DNA of 64,000 nucleotides from Rosa chinensis. Lineage: Eukaryota; Streptophyta; Magnoliopsida; Rosales; Rosaceae. Below, one piece after another: positions 48,266 through 59,503 of the stretch. The translations under genes were made by a program, and so were the position numbers. The notes beneath the pieces were generated by a model, which ran no database searches, was not told where the DNA came from, and worked only from the letters and a program-made list of their open reading frames with translations. The stretch is from assembly GCF_002994745.2 (NCBI RefSeq), contig NC_037094.1:12709001-12773000 (forward strand). Direction: 5' to 3'. Each line of letters starts with the position of its first letter. Within the stretch, counting starts at the first letter, position 1.

Positions 48266-48479
48266 TGTAAAAGTAAATTGAGATTGGAAATGGTCTACTC
48301 ATTTCATTTCATAACCCCTTTATATAGGGAGAGAATTACAATGGAAAGAACAATTACAATGATGACATTAACTACTGATAGGTTCGTAATGCATGTTGAT
48401 TGATGTTAATCGGTAATTGCTTGATTCCCTCTCCGTCAATCACTTTGACGAAGGCACACAATATGTTTTTCCTTTAACA
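48266..48479 (-). repeat. 5' LTR of copia element 2
   Basis: 214 bp, followed on the plus strand by the target duplication CTTCT. Confidence 0.93.
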
Positions 48480-48484
48480 CTTCT

Positions 48485-49090
48485 GACTATTTCTGTTATT
48501 GTAAATTTAAATTTAAATTTTAATGATAGACGATGAGATTGATGGTTGAATGCAATCATGTGAATTCGTGGACTTGATAAATTGATTATTTGTAGAAGTT
48601 CACGTTGGGGAAGAGATTTTGAGTATCCACGTGTACTTGTACTAACATGAATTAATGGTTGAATACCATCAACTGTACTTTTTTTGTTAATAAAAAAAAA
48701 TTGACTACAGATATTAATCGCTAAAATCTCTTAATAGGTGATGAGTCACTTCTATTGCCGGTGCATAGAAGAATTTTCGATTCATATTATAATGTAAATA
48801 ATTATTAATTATTATGTTCATACAAAAAAGTATGCATGAGATCGAGTATTTGTGCTTGTCCTAAACCAATTGGTCAATTAAGTCCCCCCCTTGTATTCGA
48901 CAGTTTCATTAATCAAGACTTGAAGGCAGCTGCACTAGCCATTTATTCAAAAAAGAATAAGATTCTTTTGACCTTTTAATTTTTTTATAATAGAGGATTA
49001 ACACCAAGCTAGTTAATCCTCATTCTCTTGTTGCTATTATATTTTCCATAGCTTCAAATCTTCAAATAAATTGCAATGCACTTTTTTTTT
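48485..49090. other. AT-rich intergenic DNA
   Basis: This was the old upstream flank of the KGD4-like gene before element 2 inserted. No gene was recognised. Confidence 0.4.
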
Positions 49091-49199
49091 TTTTTGATGA
49101 ACAAAAGAAAAACATAACAATAACTACAACACAAACCCTCTAAGAACACTCATTCCCAGCTGATCCAGATAGAATGATGGGAACACAAAAAGGGGAAGA

Positions 49200-49645
49200 C
49201 ATTTATGCTAAATAGCAAAGTTTATCTTTGAGCTCATTTTGATTTAACTTGTCGGCTATAAAATTTGCCTCTCAAAAAACATGTCTGAACTTGATAAAAG
49301 CAAAGGAAGCTGCAATTCGTTTGATATCATTGACCAGAATCTTGATAGGCCAAGGAACTGAAGTCTTGCTTAACAGGCAATCAATTAACAGCTTAGAATC
49401 ACCTTCCACCCACACCTTATAGTAGTTGTAGAAATTTGCAGCATTGAGACCATCTCTAAGTGCAGTGGCTTCAACTATCAGGAGTTTAGGACACTGGCAT
49501 CACCAATTTTCTTTGAAACAACAAGAGGATATCCATCAGTATTTCTCAATAAAAAGCCAATAGAGGCTTTACTAACTTTCACATAACCACCGAAGTTGAG
49601 CTTGATTCGGTCATGGTCAAGAGGCTGCCATTTAATCATAATCAT
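49200..49645 (-). pseudogene. RNase H-like (RVT_3) fragment 1
   Basis: The minus strand reads KWQPLDHDRIKLNFGG, then VEATALRDGLNAANF and VWVEGDSKLLIDCLL, the layout of the RNase H-like domain of plant putative ribonuclease H proteins and non-LTR elements. The expected acidic residue after LNF is changed (FGG instead of FDG), there is one frameshift near 49490 and a stop near 49285. It is related to the fragment at 58440-59000. Confidence 0.75.
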
Positions 49646-50900
49646 CAAATGCTATTGCTATTATATTATATTTTTTAACCTTTTACATATCTCACTCTCT
49701 ATTTTGTTATTTTTTATTCTTCTTTTGGTTTCATCCTTAATCAATCAAAATATACAAATCCAGCTCTGTAATATAAACTCACTCTCATAAGCCCAGATGT
49801 CCCATATGGCATGGTACGTTGATCACCAATTACATGACAGGGTGGTACATGAGGGCGTTTGTGCTTCACTACATAACATTGTGCATTAGTTATGGATATT
49901 TGAACGAGGTTGTGGATTGGCTCCAAGCCTCCAACTTTGTGGCATGGGTGGCCGAACTCTTCCGCAGATTTCGACAATCTCGGATTCTTTTTAAGCCAGT
50001 CTTCTATACAAATAATGGTTGCACTCGGGTGGGTACCGTGCTTACCATCTACCAATCACGCAAACATATTAATATATTTTGGATTGAAGTCTTAAAAAGT
50101 CCTAAACCCTAAGGAGTGAATGTTGAATAACTTTACTATTTTGGGACATATATTGAATGGTATAATTAAAAATTGTTAAGAAGAAAAGAAAAGAATTGTT
50201 AATATTTAATTTAATCAAAATATTTGCACACGGCCGTTTTGTGTGTCTAGAATGAAAGGCTAATGTTTTTAGTATGCGCTCTTTATAATTGTGAATATCT
50301 ATACGTATTTTTTATCGTATTTAAATAAAATATTAATTTTAATATTTAATTTTATTGCAATTTTTTTTTAAATTTAGCAATGGATACAGATGTCTATGGT
50401 AGTAAAATATTTTCTCAAAGTAACCCTCTATTCTGCCACGGTCATCGGTACCTCTAAATCAAAGAAAACTGAAAATAGAAAAGGGTGTCACCAAAAAGGG
50501 GAGGCTGGCTACTTGCTACTAGTGATTGGACCGATCTTGTTATTGGGCTCCGGCAATTCCAAGCTGAGTCTTAGGATATGACTCGATGGTCTGACGAGTA
50601 ACGATGGAGGCCCCTTTCAACTTACTAAAATACCTTAGTTCGTATTTCTTGTGTATACTCGATATTTGTTATTGAGCTCAAGACTCTCATCTATATTATT
50701 TGTATGATGCATGTCATTTTAGTAATAGTTATTGCCAACACATATTTGAACCTTAAGAAAGCATATCAATCTTCGTATTAGTTTGAGTAGATGTGTATCT
50801 ATATGTATATGTATACACAATTCAAATGCCAATACATCTAGAAGAGCTAATCTGATTTTTTTTTTCCAACCATAGCTTTATAGGAAATTTCCAAGCCCTT
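49646..50900. other. Intergenic DNA with an unassigned open segment
   Basis: 49741-50112 is open on both strands for about 100 codons, and I recognise neither product. The rest is AT-rich. Confidence 0.3.
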
Positions 50901-50939
50901 GTAAGTGCTTTGTGAACTTCCAACTCACTTTTGACTTAC

Positions 50940-51992
50940 AAGTGATAATTGATTTTTTTAATGCATTTTTCTAGCCTATATAAACATGTGATCTGATCAT
51001 ATTTCCTACAAGCTTGAAGATCAAGTGCAAAATTGATCAAAAACTCCCTTAGTTGTAGAGAAAACTCACCTCACTAAATCGATCATCCTTTTTCTCTTAA
51101 GAAGCTCCCTTTGTTTTTCTCAAAGAAGTCCAAGCTTGAATCCAAGACCAAAATATTCACTCCATCTCTGAGTTTCTTAAGTAAGTACATGAATACATTC
51201 CTATATTCTTTTGCCTTTAAGATTTATCAAAGTGCATAACCGATGATAAAATGGAAAAGAATCTGTTTTGCTGCAGCCATATATTTTCGTGTTTGATAAA
51301 AGTTAATCTTGTCAAAACTATTTATATTTTCAGTTTCTTTATGAAAAATCCTTCAGTTTAGGCTTTTGAATCACTAAAAAAGGTTAAGAAATGAAGAAGT
51401 TATGGCTAATCAAAGTTTTCAACTTTCAAACTCGCTAGAAATCTCATACAGCTATCACAACTTCAAAAATTCATATCTCTCTCATTTCTTAACCATTTTC
51501 TACAAACTTTATATCAATTTAAAGCTTAGGACCTCTACTTTTATTCTGGAAATTTTAAGAAGTAATGGTGAAATATGCAGTACGTAAAGACTTAGACAGC
51601 AAAGGTTAATATTAAGAAAATCGGTTTCTGCGTTGTTCTGGTATTTTACCATTTATGGACTATATCACTCTGATCTGGACTACATGACTTATTCCATTGA
51701 ATTCCTTATGAAAAATCCTATGACTGGGTGTCCTCACTTGACTATTTCGGACATGAATTGAACAAGTTATAAAAACAGAAAGTTGACGGTACTTGGTATA
51801 TTATTTTGATTGACGAATGGACACTTTGGACTAAGATTTCCAATACTATGGAAAAATGACTACTGACCCTTTGACTACTAACTAATATTCTCTTACTACT
51901 TTTAATTTTCAGTACCTTTATTTTATTGCACATTTACTTTCAAGTTTAATTTGCAGTACCTTTATTTTATTGCACAATTACTTTCAAGTTTT

Positions 51993-52028
<36 letters not shown>

Positions 52029-53161
52029 GCGTAATTATGTATATATATATATATATATTAATTTGCCCACACAATTTCAGTTATATTTATGTAAGCTTGT
52101 TTATATGCTTTGTTGCTATTTATGTAGCTGTTTTATTTACTACTTAAAGCTTACTATGCTTTATTGACGTAATTATATCTGGAGATGTGAAATTGGGTGA
52201 TTAGAACTATCCCGTGCTTAAGTGAATTACTGGTAAAAGTGTGTTGTGTTATGAGAAGTTAGCCTTGGGCCCTAGTCCCTACAGATAGTGCACTATTATA
52301 CTCTTAGGAAGGTTGCTTACTTTGAGTATACATACTTTGGTAGTGTCCTTGGTATGCTGCGGCTGTCCCATGCTTTGGTATGGTACGTTGGACCCTAGCA
52401 TGTGGATTTATGATTTGTTGCCAGTCAATCTGGCTTACCCGTGCTTTGGTATTATGGACCCTAGCACGTGGATTTATGAGTTAATACCAGTTAATCTGAA
52501 ATATTCACTAAGAAGAGGAGTATACAAATATTTATTTTGAACAAATATATGTTTGCAACATGTTATTAATATGTTATGGTGTTAAGTGAGAAGAGAATCG
52601 AGCATGCATTGTTTTGAGGTTATTTGCACCTATTATTGCTGCAGTATTTGTTGATTCGATAAAGAGATGTGACTATGTGCTTTATTACCAGTTTTATAAT
52701 CGTTTATATATATATGTCTGTTGTGTGTATACAAATACATATTTAAGATTTGGTGTGAACATATAAATGGTTCTCGGTACATTTTTACTTGGTTGTTCAG
52801 TTTTGATTTCTTATAAGACACACTAGTATAAGAATGTAAGCTGTACTTACTGGGTCTGTGTTACTCATGATGCTACACCTTCATGTTTTCAGGTAACGAG
52901 TAGATACATGGGGGAAAAGGGGATGAACCTACTAAATAAAAGAAAGTTTTTCCTACTACTATTTCAAGAGATTGAGTACTGTAATATGTTTTGGTAAACT
53001 TTCGTTTCCTTATAAAAGTACTATTCAGACATACCTATATATAGTCTTTTACTCTATTTCAATTTTTTCAAAAGGAAGTAGTTTTATTTATTTTGACTCA
53101 CGTCACAAATTCATGAGCCATATTTCAATACAATATTGGCCTTAAATTTGGGGGCGTGACA
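50940..53161. mobile_element. LTR-like repeat DNA (probable solo LTR, left end unknown)
   Basis: The right end GGGGGCGTGACA at 53150-53161 is a common terminus of plant gypsy-type LTRs (TGTCACGCCCC in reverse). A CTATATAAAC box lies at 50974. Tandem doublets occur at 51912-51990 (AGTACCTTTATTTTATTGCA) and 52370-52495 (GGACCCTAGCA..TGGATTTATGA). No protein domain was seen. I could not find a matching 5-bp duplication for the right flank ATAGT, so the left limit is open. Confidence 0.4.
51996..52060. repeat. (TA)n microsatellites
   Basis: About 16 TA units at 51996-52027 and a second run at about 52039-52059. Confidence 0.93.
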
Positions 53162-53221
53162 ATAGTTCAGTGATTGTGGGCTGGCGGCTGGCCACGAGAC
53201 CAGACACAGACAAAGTATGAA

Positions 53222-54786
53222 GAGAAAAATGCAGCATCAGTACCTCAATTCTTGTGCACCGGCCAAGTTGATACCCGGACTCTCAATTGTATCAATGTGA
53301 TAGCTGAATTCATGTTTTGCTATCAACAAGGTACTTCCGTCAAATTTCTCAAACGGGAACGTTAAAAAAGTCACGTGCCAATCACATTTGCCCAAAAAAA
53401 AGGGCAAATGCTTCTTTTTGCCCAAATGCATCCCAATTCTTTTTTTTTTTACACAATTTTCTCTCTCCTCCTCTTCATCATCTTCTTCTTCTTCCTCTTC
53501 CTCCTCTGTTTAGTCGTTCAGTCGACGAAAGCCTCTGCTTCCCCATCATCGTCGCCGCCGCCGTAAACGAAGAATTGGGCTTTTTGGGCCGCGGCTCCTT
53601 CTCCACCTTCTTCCTCCTCCTGGGCCTCATATCGCCGTCTGATTCATCCGACGACGTCGGAATCCCGCGGCGGGTCCAGTCCTCTTCCTTGCCGTCGTCG
53701 CAGTACCCTAGGCAGTCGTCCTAGATGAAGTCCCTGAACTCCTCGTGACGCTTGGCGATGATAGCGTCGTACTAGTCCTCGTCGACCGTGTCGTAGATCG
53801 GCTTCTCCATCTTGATCTGGAACCGGTCGTCGGCGTTTTCGGCCGGTACAGGTTGCCAGTACGTCGCCGCCTCCGCCCCACCAGAGCCTCGAGTTCATCG
53901 TCAAGTCGCTGTAAGTGATTTCTGGGTAAGCATTGATTAATGGGTTTTTGATCTAGCTCCTAAGGAAAGAAAGCATAAAGCTTGAGTCTATGTTTAACAT
54001 ATGGTGTTTTGATTTTGAATGATGTTAAATGCCAATTGATTGGATAATATATTGTTTTCCAGATTTGGTTTTGGTTTGTTATCGAATTTCAATTTTGGTC
54101 AAGACTTGCAAGTGGAATTGCTACAATTTAATTTGAAGCTCTGAGATTTTTGGGATAGTGGAGCACCTGCATCTGTTTGCGTCTGGTTTACAATGGCAAT
54201 GCATTCATACCATCTGCATTCTGGGCCCTTTTCTTTATCTTCTTCAACCTCACTTTCCCTCATTAATTTGCTTCGTACCCTGTTGAAGGTTTGTGTACAA
54301 TTTGTTGGGTTTTGGTTGTGATTGGAGAACTGGGTTTTGGCAATTTGTTGAGTTTTGGTTGTGATTAGAGAACTGGGTTTTGGTTTAATGGAGCATTGCT
54401 TTAGTAAAGTTTGGAACTTTGGATTGAGCTGAAATCGAAATCGCATTGAACATTTTGTATGCTTAAACTTAGAGCTGAGGTAGTGGAAGTCGGAGAGGCA
54501 GGCGGTTCTGAAAAATGACGACGGAGGGAATGGTGGTCATCCCCTATGGAAAATGGCGGGAAATCAAGGTGTGGTAGAGTCTAGGGTCATTTAAGTCATT
54601 TCATGGCATTTTTTGTGTCCACATGTTTGCCACATTAGACATCTGACGGAGCCGTCAGTGAAATGTGACGGAAGTACCTCGTTGATAGCAAAATATGGGT
54701 TCAGGTATCACATTGATACAATTGAGAGTCTGGGTATCAACTTGGCCGGTGCACAAGAGTTGAGGCACTGATGGTGCATTTTTCTC
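53222..54786. mobile_element. Mutator-like (Pack-MULE) element with 9-bp target duplication
   Basis: Inverted repeats of about 125 bp begin GAGAAAAATGCA at both ends (53222 onward; 54786 backward) and share TCTTGTGCACCGGCCAAGTT and CTCTCAATTGTATCAATGTG. AAGTATGAA is duplicated at 53213-53221 and 54787-54795. Long TIRs and a 9-bp duplication define a Mutator-like element. There is no transposase. The interior holds a host gene fragment (53600-53905). The host site is the membrane-segment codons of the broken ATL/WAK-type gene. Confidence 0.92.
53605..53905 (-). pseudogene. Fragment of DNA polymerase alpha catalytic subunit (N-terminal region)
   Basis: One minus-strand frame within the MULE reads EKPIYDTVDED, stop, YDAIIAKRHEEFRDFI, stop, DDCLGYCDDGKEEDWTRRGI and SSDESDGD. 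The IYDxV.E.EY...KR.EE.R.FI..DDGLGY.D.G.E.DW pattern is, to my knowledge, the conserved N-terminal segment of eukaryotic polymerase alpha. Two in-frame stops and altered residues show it is non-functional. The sequence is markedly GC-rich compared with the TIRs, as expected for a captured fragment. Confidence 0.75.
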
Positions 54787-55479
54787 AAGTATGAACAATA
54801 CTACCAGAATTCCCGCGCTTAGATCCAGGCCAAACTTTGTAGCTCTTGATGAGAGATCACCTGTAACTATAGAAATTGCAGTGCTAGCTCCATTAACTAG
54901 ATCATGGTCCAAGACTCCAAGTAATTAAAACAAAATATTTAGAATGTGACAGAGTGACGTACCGGTTTCCGTAGAAAGAGAGGAGCACCGTATACTGGAA
55001 CTTTTTACCATGCTCCAGTCCACAAAGAAGAGCTTTGTTTTCACATAAACTACAGTCAGGTTTGTCCCATGTCAACTCGACACCCAAATCAAGATGCTTC
55101 GGAGCGAGAGCTGTTGAAATCACAGAGCATCCGTAGTGGTCCGCCGGCACTGCACTACGCGGCACAGCAATGACCATGTAGCTGATATAATCATCGTCGA
55201 GGCAAGTGACCGGTGGAATGTCATGTAGTAATGTATTCTTAGAGGAGCAGTTGAGGAATATTGTGAAGTCATCAAGTGAATCGTAGATGAACATGAAGGG
55301 TGAACCTGCTCCTTTTCGAAGAACAGTTTGGTTAGGCATTTCTTAAGGTCGTTGATGAAGAGGGTTTGGTACCCGTAGTCGATGGAATCGACCGAAGTCG
55401 CCGGAGGATGGGAGGGTGATCATGGTTAATTTGGTTTTGAGAGTTGCAGGAGAGATCAAAACCTGGAAAACCACAGCCT

Positions 55480-55509
<30 letters not shown>
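55480..55509. repeat. Poly-G run of 30 bases
   Basis: Thirty G residues on the plus strand lie inside the first exon of the broken ATL/WAK-type gene, where they would code for proline. Such runs are prone to length error in sequencing, so the frame across it is unreliable. Confidence 0.9.
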
Positions 55510-55510
<1 letters not shown>

Positions 55511-55698
55511 TTGGTTACTTAGGCTGAAAGGGAAACGAATACTGTACTGGTTGCTTGAGTTACATATGGACGTTGGACAGGAGGAAACTGCTATGTGTGG
55601 AAGGAAAGAGAAGAATAGGAATAAGGTGAACAACATAATGAAATGATAATTTCCAAGGGGGCCATGCCGTTACCATATGAACAATATATATATAATAT

Positions 55699-56844
55699 AG
55701 GGTGTTCAATGGACACATTATTTGACACAATTTTTTACACTTCTTTAGAGCCCTTAGATATAAAATCATTTAATGCTCCTGATTCATTCTCGTAGATGAC
55801 ATGACATTTGAGTTTTTCCCCACAAAAAGATAAAACAAAATTAGATTAAACTTTCTTTTTATAATAATAATAATAATAATAATAAAATCTTTTAATAAAT
55901 AAAAAAAATAAAAAATAAAAACTAAGATGAAAGAAGAACACGATTAAAATCTAAACGAGAACTCCATATTCTAAACAAGAACTCTTTCATTCACTTTGTG
56001 TGGAATAGGGGATAAAGGTGCATGATCCTACAAGCCAAAAATCATTTTAGGTCATTCTCTCATGCCAACGAGAACATGCTATCTTCTTCTTCAACCTATG
56101 CTTTGATCAGAGTTAGAGACGAGAAGCTACAAAACTACAAAAGTCGGAGAAGTTTTTGAGGACAGTCATGTACTTGAGCATGGGGTCCCAACTAAGACTA
56201 TTATTGGAGCAAGAACACAAAATCAAGTGCCAGATATATTTCTTTGGCTTGGGCTGAACAGGAATCAAACTTATCGATCAGGACTTGTAATTAGATAGAA
56301 GAAAATTGATGCAAATTTTGTTCTGATATAAGGATTGACATTATAGTAATGCAATTACATTTTTGAGAATAATTGATCTACCTTAATCGATCAATACTAC
56401 TTTCTTCTAATAACCTTGAAATAACGTTGATCACAAAAGCATATGACGGATCAAAAAATCAATTTGCAGGTATGATGTATTTCACCATAATAATTACTTT
56501 GATCAAATATGGCATCCAATTCTTGATTGTAGTAGGCAGAAGAACTTGAGGTCCAGCCGTCCAGGTAAATGAAATTGTGATTCTCTTTTATAAATGAATG
56601 AAAGAGCTCTTGTTTAGAATGTGGAGTTCTTGTTTAGATTTTGATCCTGTTCATTTCTCATCTTAGTTTTTATTTATTTTTTTAAAGAAAATTTAATCTA
56701 ATTTTACTTTATTTTGTTTTTTGTAGGGAAAAACTCAAATGCCATGTCATCTACGAGAATTAATCAGGACCATTAAACACTTTAATATCTAAGGGCTCTA
56801 AAGAAGTGTAAAAGATTGTGTCAAATAATGTGTCCATTGATCCT

Positions 56845-56850
<6 letters not shown>
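55699..56850. mobile_element. Foldback-type element with about 290-bp inverted repeats
   Basis: Left arm 55699-55990 and right arm 56572-56850 are inverted copies. Shared blocks include CAATGGACACATTATTTGAC, CACTTCTTTAGAGCCCTTAG, TTCTCGTAGATGACATG and AACTCCATATTCTAAACAAG (A/C variants). Both ends start AGGGT. The middle (55991-56571) has no recognisable gene. The flanks are TA-rich, so no target duplication can be assigned. Confidence 0.85.

Positions 56851-56910
<60 letters not shown>
56851..56910. repeat. Compound (TA)n(CA)n microsatellite
   Basis: About 14 TA units then about 16 CA units, directly next to the foldback element. Confidence 0.95.
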
Positions 56911-56923
<13 letters not shown>

Positions 56924-57179
56924 AAGTATAGATGATGGCTTTTAGTTGTTGTTGTACTCATAATTTAGTACATTTCTGTCATGCAATCCCAACTTAAATC
57001 CTTTAGATTAAGCTAACCCAATATTTGCTATATGCTCTATGTAACCAAGTTTAAGGATTAATCACTTCTGGAATGCAACTAGTCTTTGAGAATATCTTTA
57101 ATTAACTTTAAGGGCACGCACAACAATGTCAAATACTTCTTAATTTGTTCCATCGTTTAACTAGCTAAGAATTATAGCT

Positions 57180-58125
57180 AGGGCTTTTGACCAAATGCTC
57201 AAATTTGGCCTAACAAATGCTCACTTACTCTACTAAAAGATTTATGCCACTTAATCCATTTAAATGTAAAAAGACAAGTTTGCCCTCCTAATAATTAAAA
57301 AGTCATTAGAGACTACACCTGGCCTCTGGACGCCAGAATCCAGTCATCGGCCGGAGGTTCTCAAAGAGGTCGTCGGAGATCTTATAGGTCACGGAAGAAG
57401 TTGCCGAAAACTTTTATTACCCCATAATAAAACCCAATAATAATAATTATTATTTTTGAAATAATAATTAATTTTTATTGGGGGGCAATAAAAGTTTATC
57501 CCATATTATTGGGGGACAATAAAACTGGATGCCGAACTCTGATCACCGATTACTGAAGGTCCTCAAAGAGATTGTCGGAAATCTTATAGGTCACCTGAGA
57601 CTTTTATTACCCCTCAGAAAAGTTTTATTTGGGGCAATAAAACTTTATCATATATTATTGGGGAGCAATAAAACTTAAACGCTAAACTTCAATCACCGAT
57701 CGCCTGAGGTCCCCAAAGAGGTCGTCGGAGATCTTATAAGTCACTGAAGACTTTTATTACCCCCCAGAAAACCTAATACATTTTTATTGGGGAGCAAGAA
57801 AAGTTTATTGGTATTATTATGGGGCATTAAAACCAAACGCCAGACTTCGGTCACTGGTTTGGAGGTTGCCTGAGGTCCTCAAAAGAGATCGCCGGAGACT
57901 TTTATTAACCCTCAATAAAAACCCAATAAATTTTTATTGGGGGGCAATAAAGTTTATTGGCTATCATTGAGGGGTAATAAATCCGGATGCAGGACTCCGG
58001 TCACCGGTTGCAGGACTCAGATCTTCTATCACCGTATTCTGACTACCAATCATCGTACTGGTCGCAGGAATCTAATCTTCAGTTACCGGATTTCAATGAA
58101 GTCTCCAATGACTTCTGTTTCTCTA

Positions 58126-58163
<38 letters not shown>

Positions 58164-58345
58164 CAAAATTATTCCAAAAATAAACAAAAAGAAATAATAA
58201 TAATAAAAAAAAACTTAATTGGGTATTAGGGCAAAAAATATGTTTTTTATTGGGTAAGTGGACAATCTAATAAAATGTTTGGGTAAGTGGGGTTAGTCAT
58301 TAATATAGCTCAAATTTGAGTAAATAGACATTTTCCTATATAAAA
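57180..58345. mobile_element. Copy B of the TTTATTGCCCCC repeat family, with internal tandem units
   Basis: Related in reverse orientation to 11325-12020. Four diverged units of about 130-160 bp run from 57300 to 57970. Each holds a CGGTCACCGG-type block, GAGGTCNTCAAAGAGGTCGTCGG-type sequence split over positions such as 57358-57382, a CTTTTATTACCCC block and a GGGGGGCAATAAA block. The outer ends (CTCAAATTTG near 57199 and again inverted near 58307) look like weak terminal inverted repeats, suggesting a non-autonomous DNA element. No target duplication is certain. Confidence 0.6.
58132..58162. repeat. (GA)n microsatellite
   Basis: About 15 GA units inside copy B. Confidence 0.95.
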
Positions 58346-58440
58346 TTAGCAGGATTCCAAGGTTGCAAAACAGCGAACATTAAATTTGGTGTGCTAACCA
58401 TTTTTTTTTAATTTTTTGATGACTGAAAAATAAAAAGCAA

Positions 58441-59000
58441 CTAGAAAACAAAGCCTCTACTTACACCCCCTCCCAACTGATCTAAATAGAACGCTGGGGA
58501 CACAGAAAGGGGAAACCAAAAAACCAAACAAAAGGATTTTGAGAATTGTGAGCTAGTGCAGCTAATCGGTCGGCTACAAAATTTGCTTCTCTGTAAATAT
58601 GTCTGAAGACGATGGATTGAAACTGTGAAGCCAACTTCTGAATGTCGGACATGACAACTTTGATCCTCCATGGGATTTGACATCTACCTTGAATGCAATC
58701 CAGTAACAATTTAGAATCTCTTTAAACCACGATATTGGAATACTGATGTAGATGAGCGGTATGAAGAGCATCTCTTAAAGTCATTGCCTCTGCAACAAGC
58801 ACGTTAGCAATGCCTATCATTCTATTAGCCGTAAATAAAAGGTTACCATCATCATTTCGAATTACAAAGCCTATAGTAGTTAATCCATCTTTACAAGAAC
58901 CATCAAAATTCAACTTAACTTGACTGACATTCAGCGGTTGCCATTTTATATTAAAATACTTCGTGATTTTTTGATGACACACTCTAGGGCTAACCAATTA
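58441..59000 (-). pseudogene. RNase H-like (RVT_3) fragment 2
   Basis: The minus strand reads KWQPLNVSQVKLNFDGSCKD, the active-site start of the plant RVT_3 domain. It continues with GFVIRNDDGNLL, AEAMTLRDAL and DSKLLLDCI, and ends IYREANFVADRLAALAH, which carries the final His/Asp context of RNase H. One TAA near 58729 splits it. It is similar to fragments 1 and 3, which points to a repeated gene or non-LTR element family. It lacks a reverse transcriptase part. Confidence 0.8.
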
Positions 59001-59503
59001 ACATTTAGTCTACTTTCAAAAAATTAACATTTAGTCTAGTCTCTCAATGCTGCTTGCCTTTCTTCTTAAGAAATTTCCTTTGTACTAAGTATCAAAATTG
59101 CAAACATATCTATGCACAAGGTAATGAAAAAAGAGCAACTTAGTTTTAACATTGTTCCTAATCAAAAGGTACGGAAAAACAAAATCATAGCAACTTGCAT
59201 TTCTCTTAAGATATGAAAAATGCATATCCCTTTCTAGAATATCTCTCCTTAAGTTGTACGATTTATCTTAAGGTGCAAAGATAGATATGCACAATATAGA
59301 ATATTACCTCTTTAGATATATTGATCAAAACCTTCTTATAAATACCCATCTGAAATACATATATTTTTTTTAAAGGCTTGGATAGGGGAGGAACAGATCC
59401 TTCCTATCCTCTTAAATTAAGAAAAGGAAAACATAGTACAAAGATGGGGGACCAAAACCAAAACCGAAGCCTCCCAAATAAATCAGAAAAATGAAACATG
59501 AAA
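59001..59503. other. AT-rich spacer between RNase H fragments
   Basis: No gene was recognised. Confidence 0.4.

Larger units (their letters stand above)
41199..48479 (-). mobile_element. Ty1/copia LTR retrotransposon, element 2 (7.3 kb, coding-defective)
   Basis: LTRs at 41199-41412 (3') and 48266-48479 (5') are flanked by the direct repeat CTTCT at 41194-41198 and 48480-48484. The LTRs differ at two positions that I can see (41313 versus its partner, and near 41330), about 1%, so the insertion is recent. Order on the minus strand is leader, gag, protease, integrase, RT, RNase H. The sequence is a close relative of element 1. Several shared and several private disabling changes are present. 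Confidence 0.95.
53162..55636 (-). pseudogene. Broken ATL/WAK-type gene: cysteine-rich extracellular domain and membrane segment
   Basis: It starts with a signal peptide (MLFTLFLFFSFLPHIAVSSC) and CPTSICNSSNQYSIRFPFSL, the GUB_WAK_bind signature of plant RING-H2 ATL20-22-like and wall-associated proteins. Further pieces follow in shifting frames: GCGFPGFDLSCN, LTMITLPSSGDFG, DYGYQTLFINDLKKCL, then 55339-54950 (FTIFLNCSSKN, WDKPDCSLCENKALLCGLE). At least four frame breaks are seen, plus a 30-base homopolymer. A membrane segment (GLDLSAGILVVLFIL) begins at about 54835 and is interrupted by the Mutator-like element. It resumes at 53221 and reaches the LTR-like DNA at 53161. No RING or kinase domain remains in the window. 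Confidence 0.75.

Noticed and set aside
53460..53560. Possible signal-peptide gene in the MULE (plus strand, poly-Phe/Leu)
   Set aside because: The CTT/CTC-rich tract produces Phe/Leu/Ser runs in all frames; no downstream coding sequence continues.
53644..53904. 86-codon frame starting MTMNSRLWWGGGG on the minus strand
   Set aside because: It is the wrong frame of the captured polymerase alpha fragment; the neighbouring frame has the family motifs.
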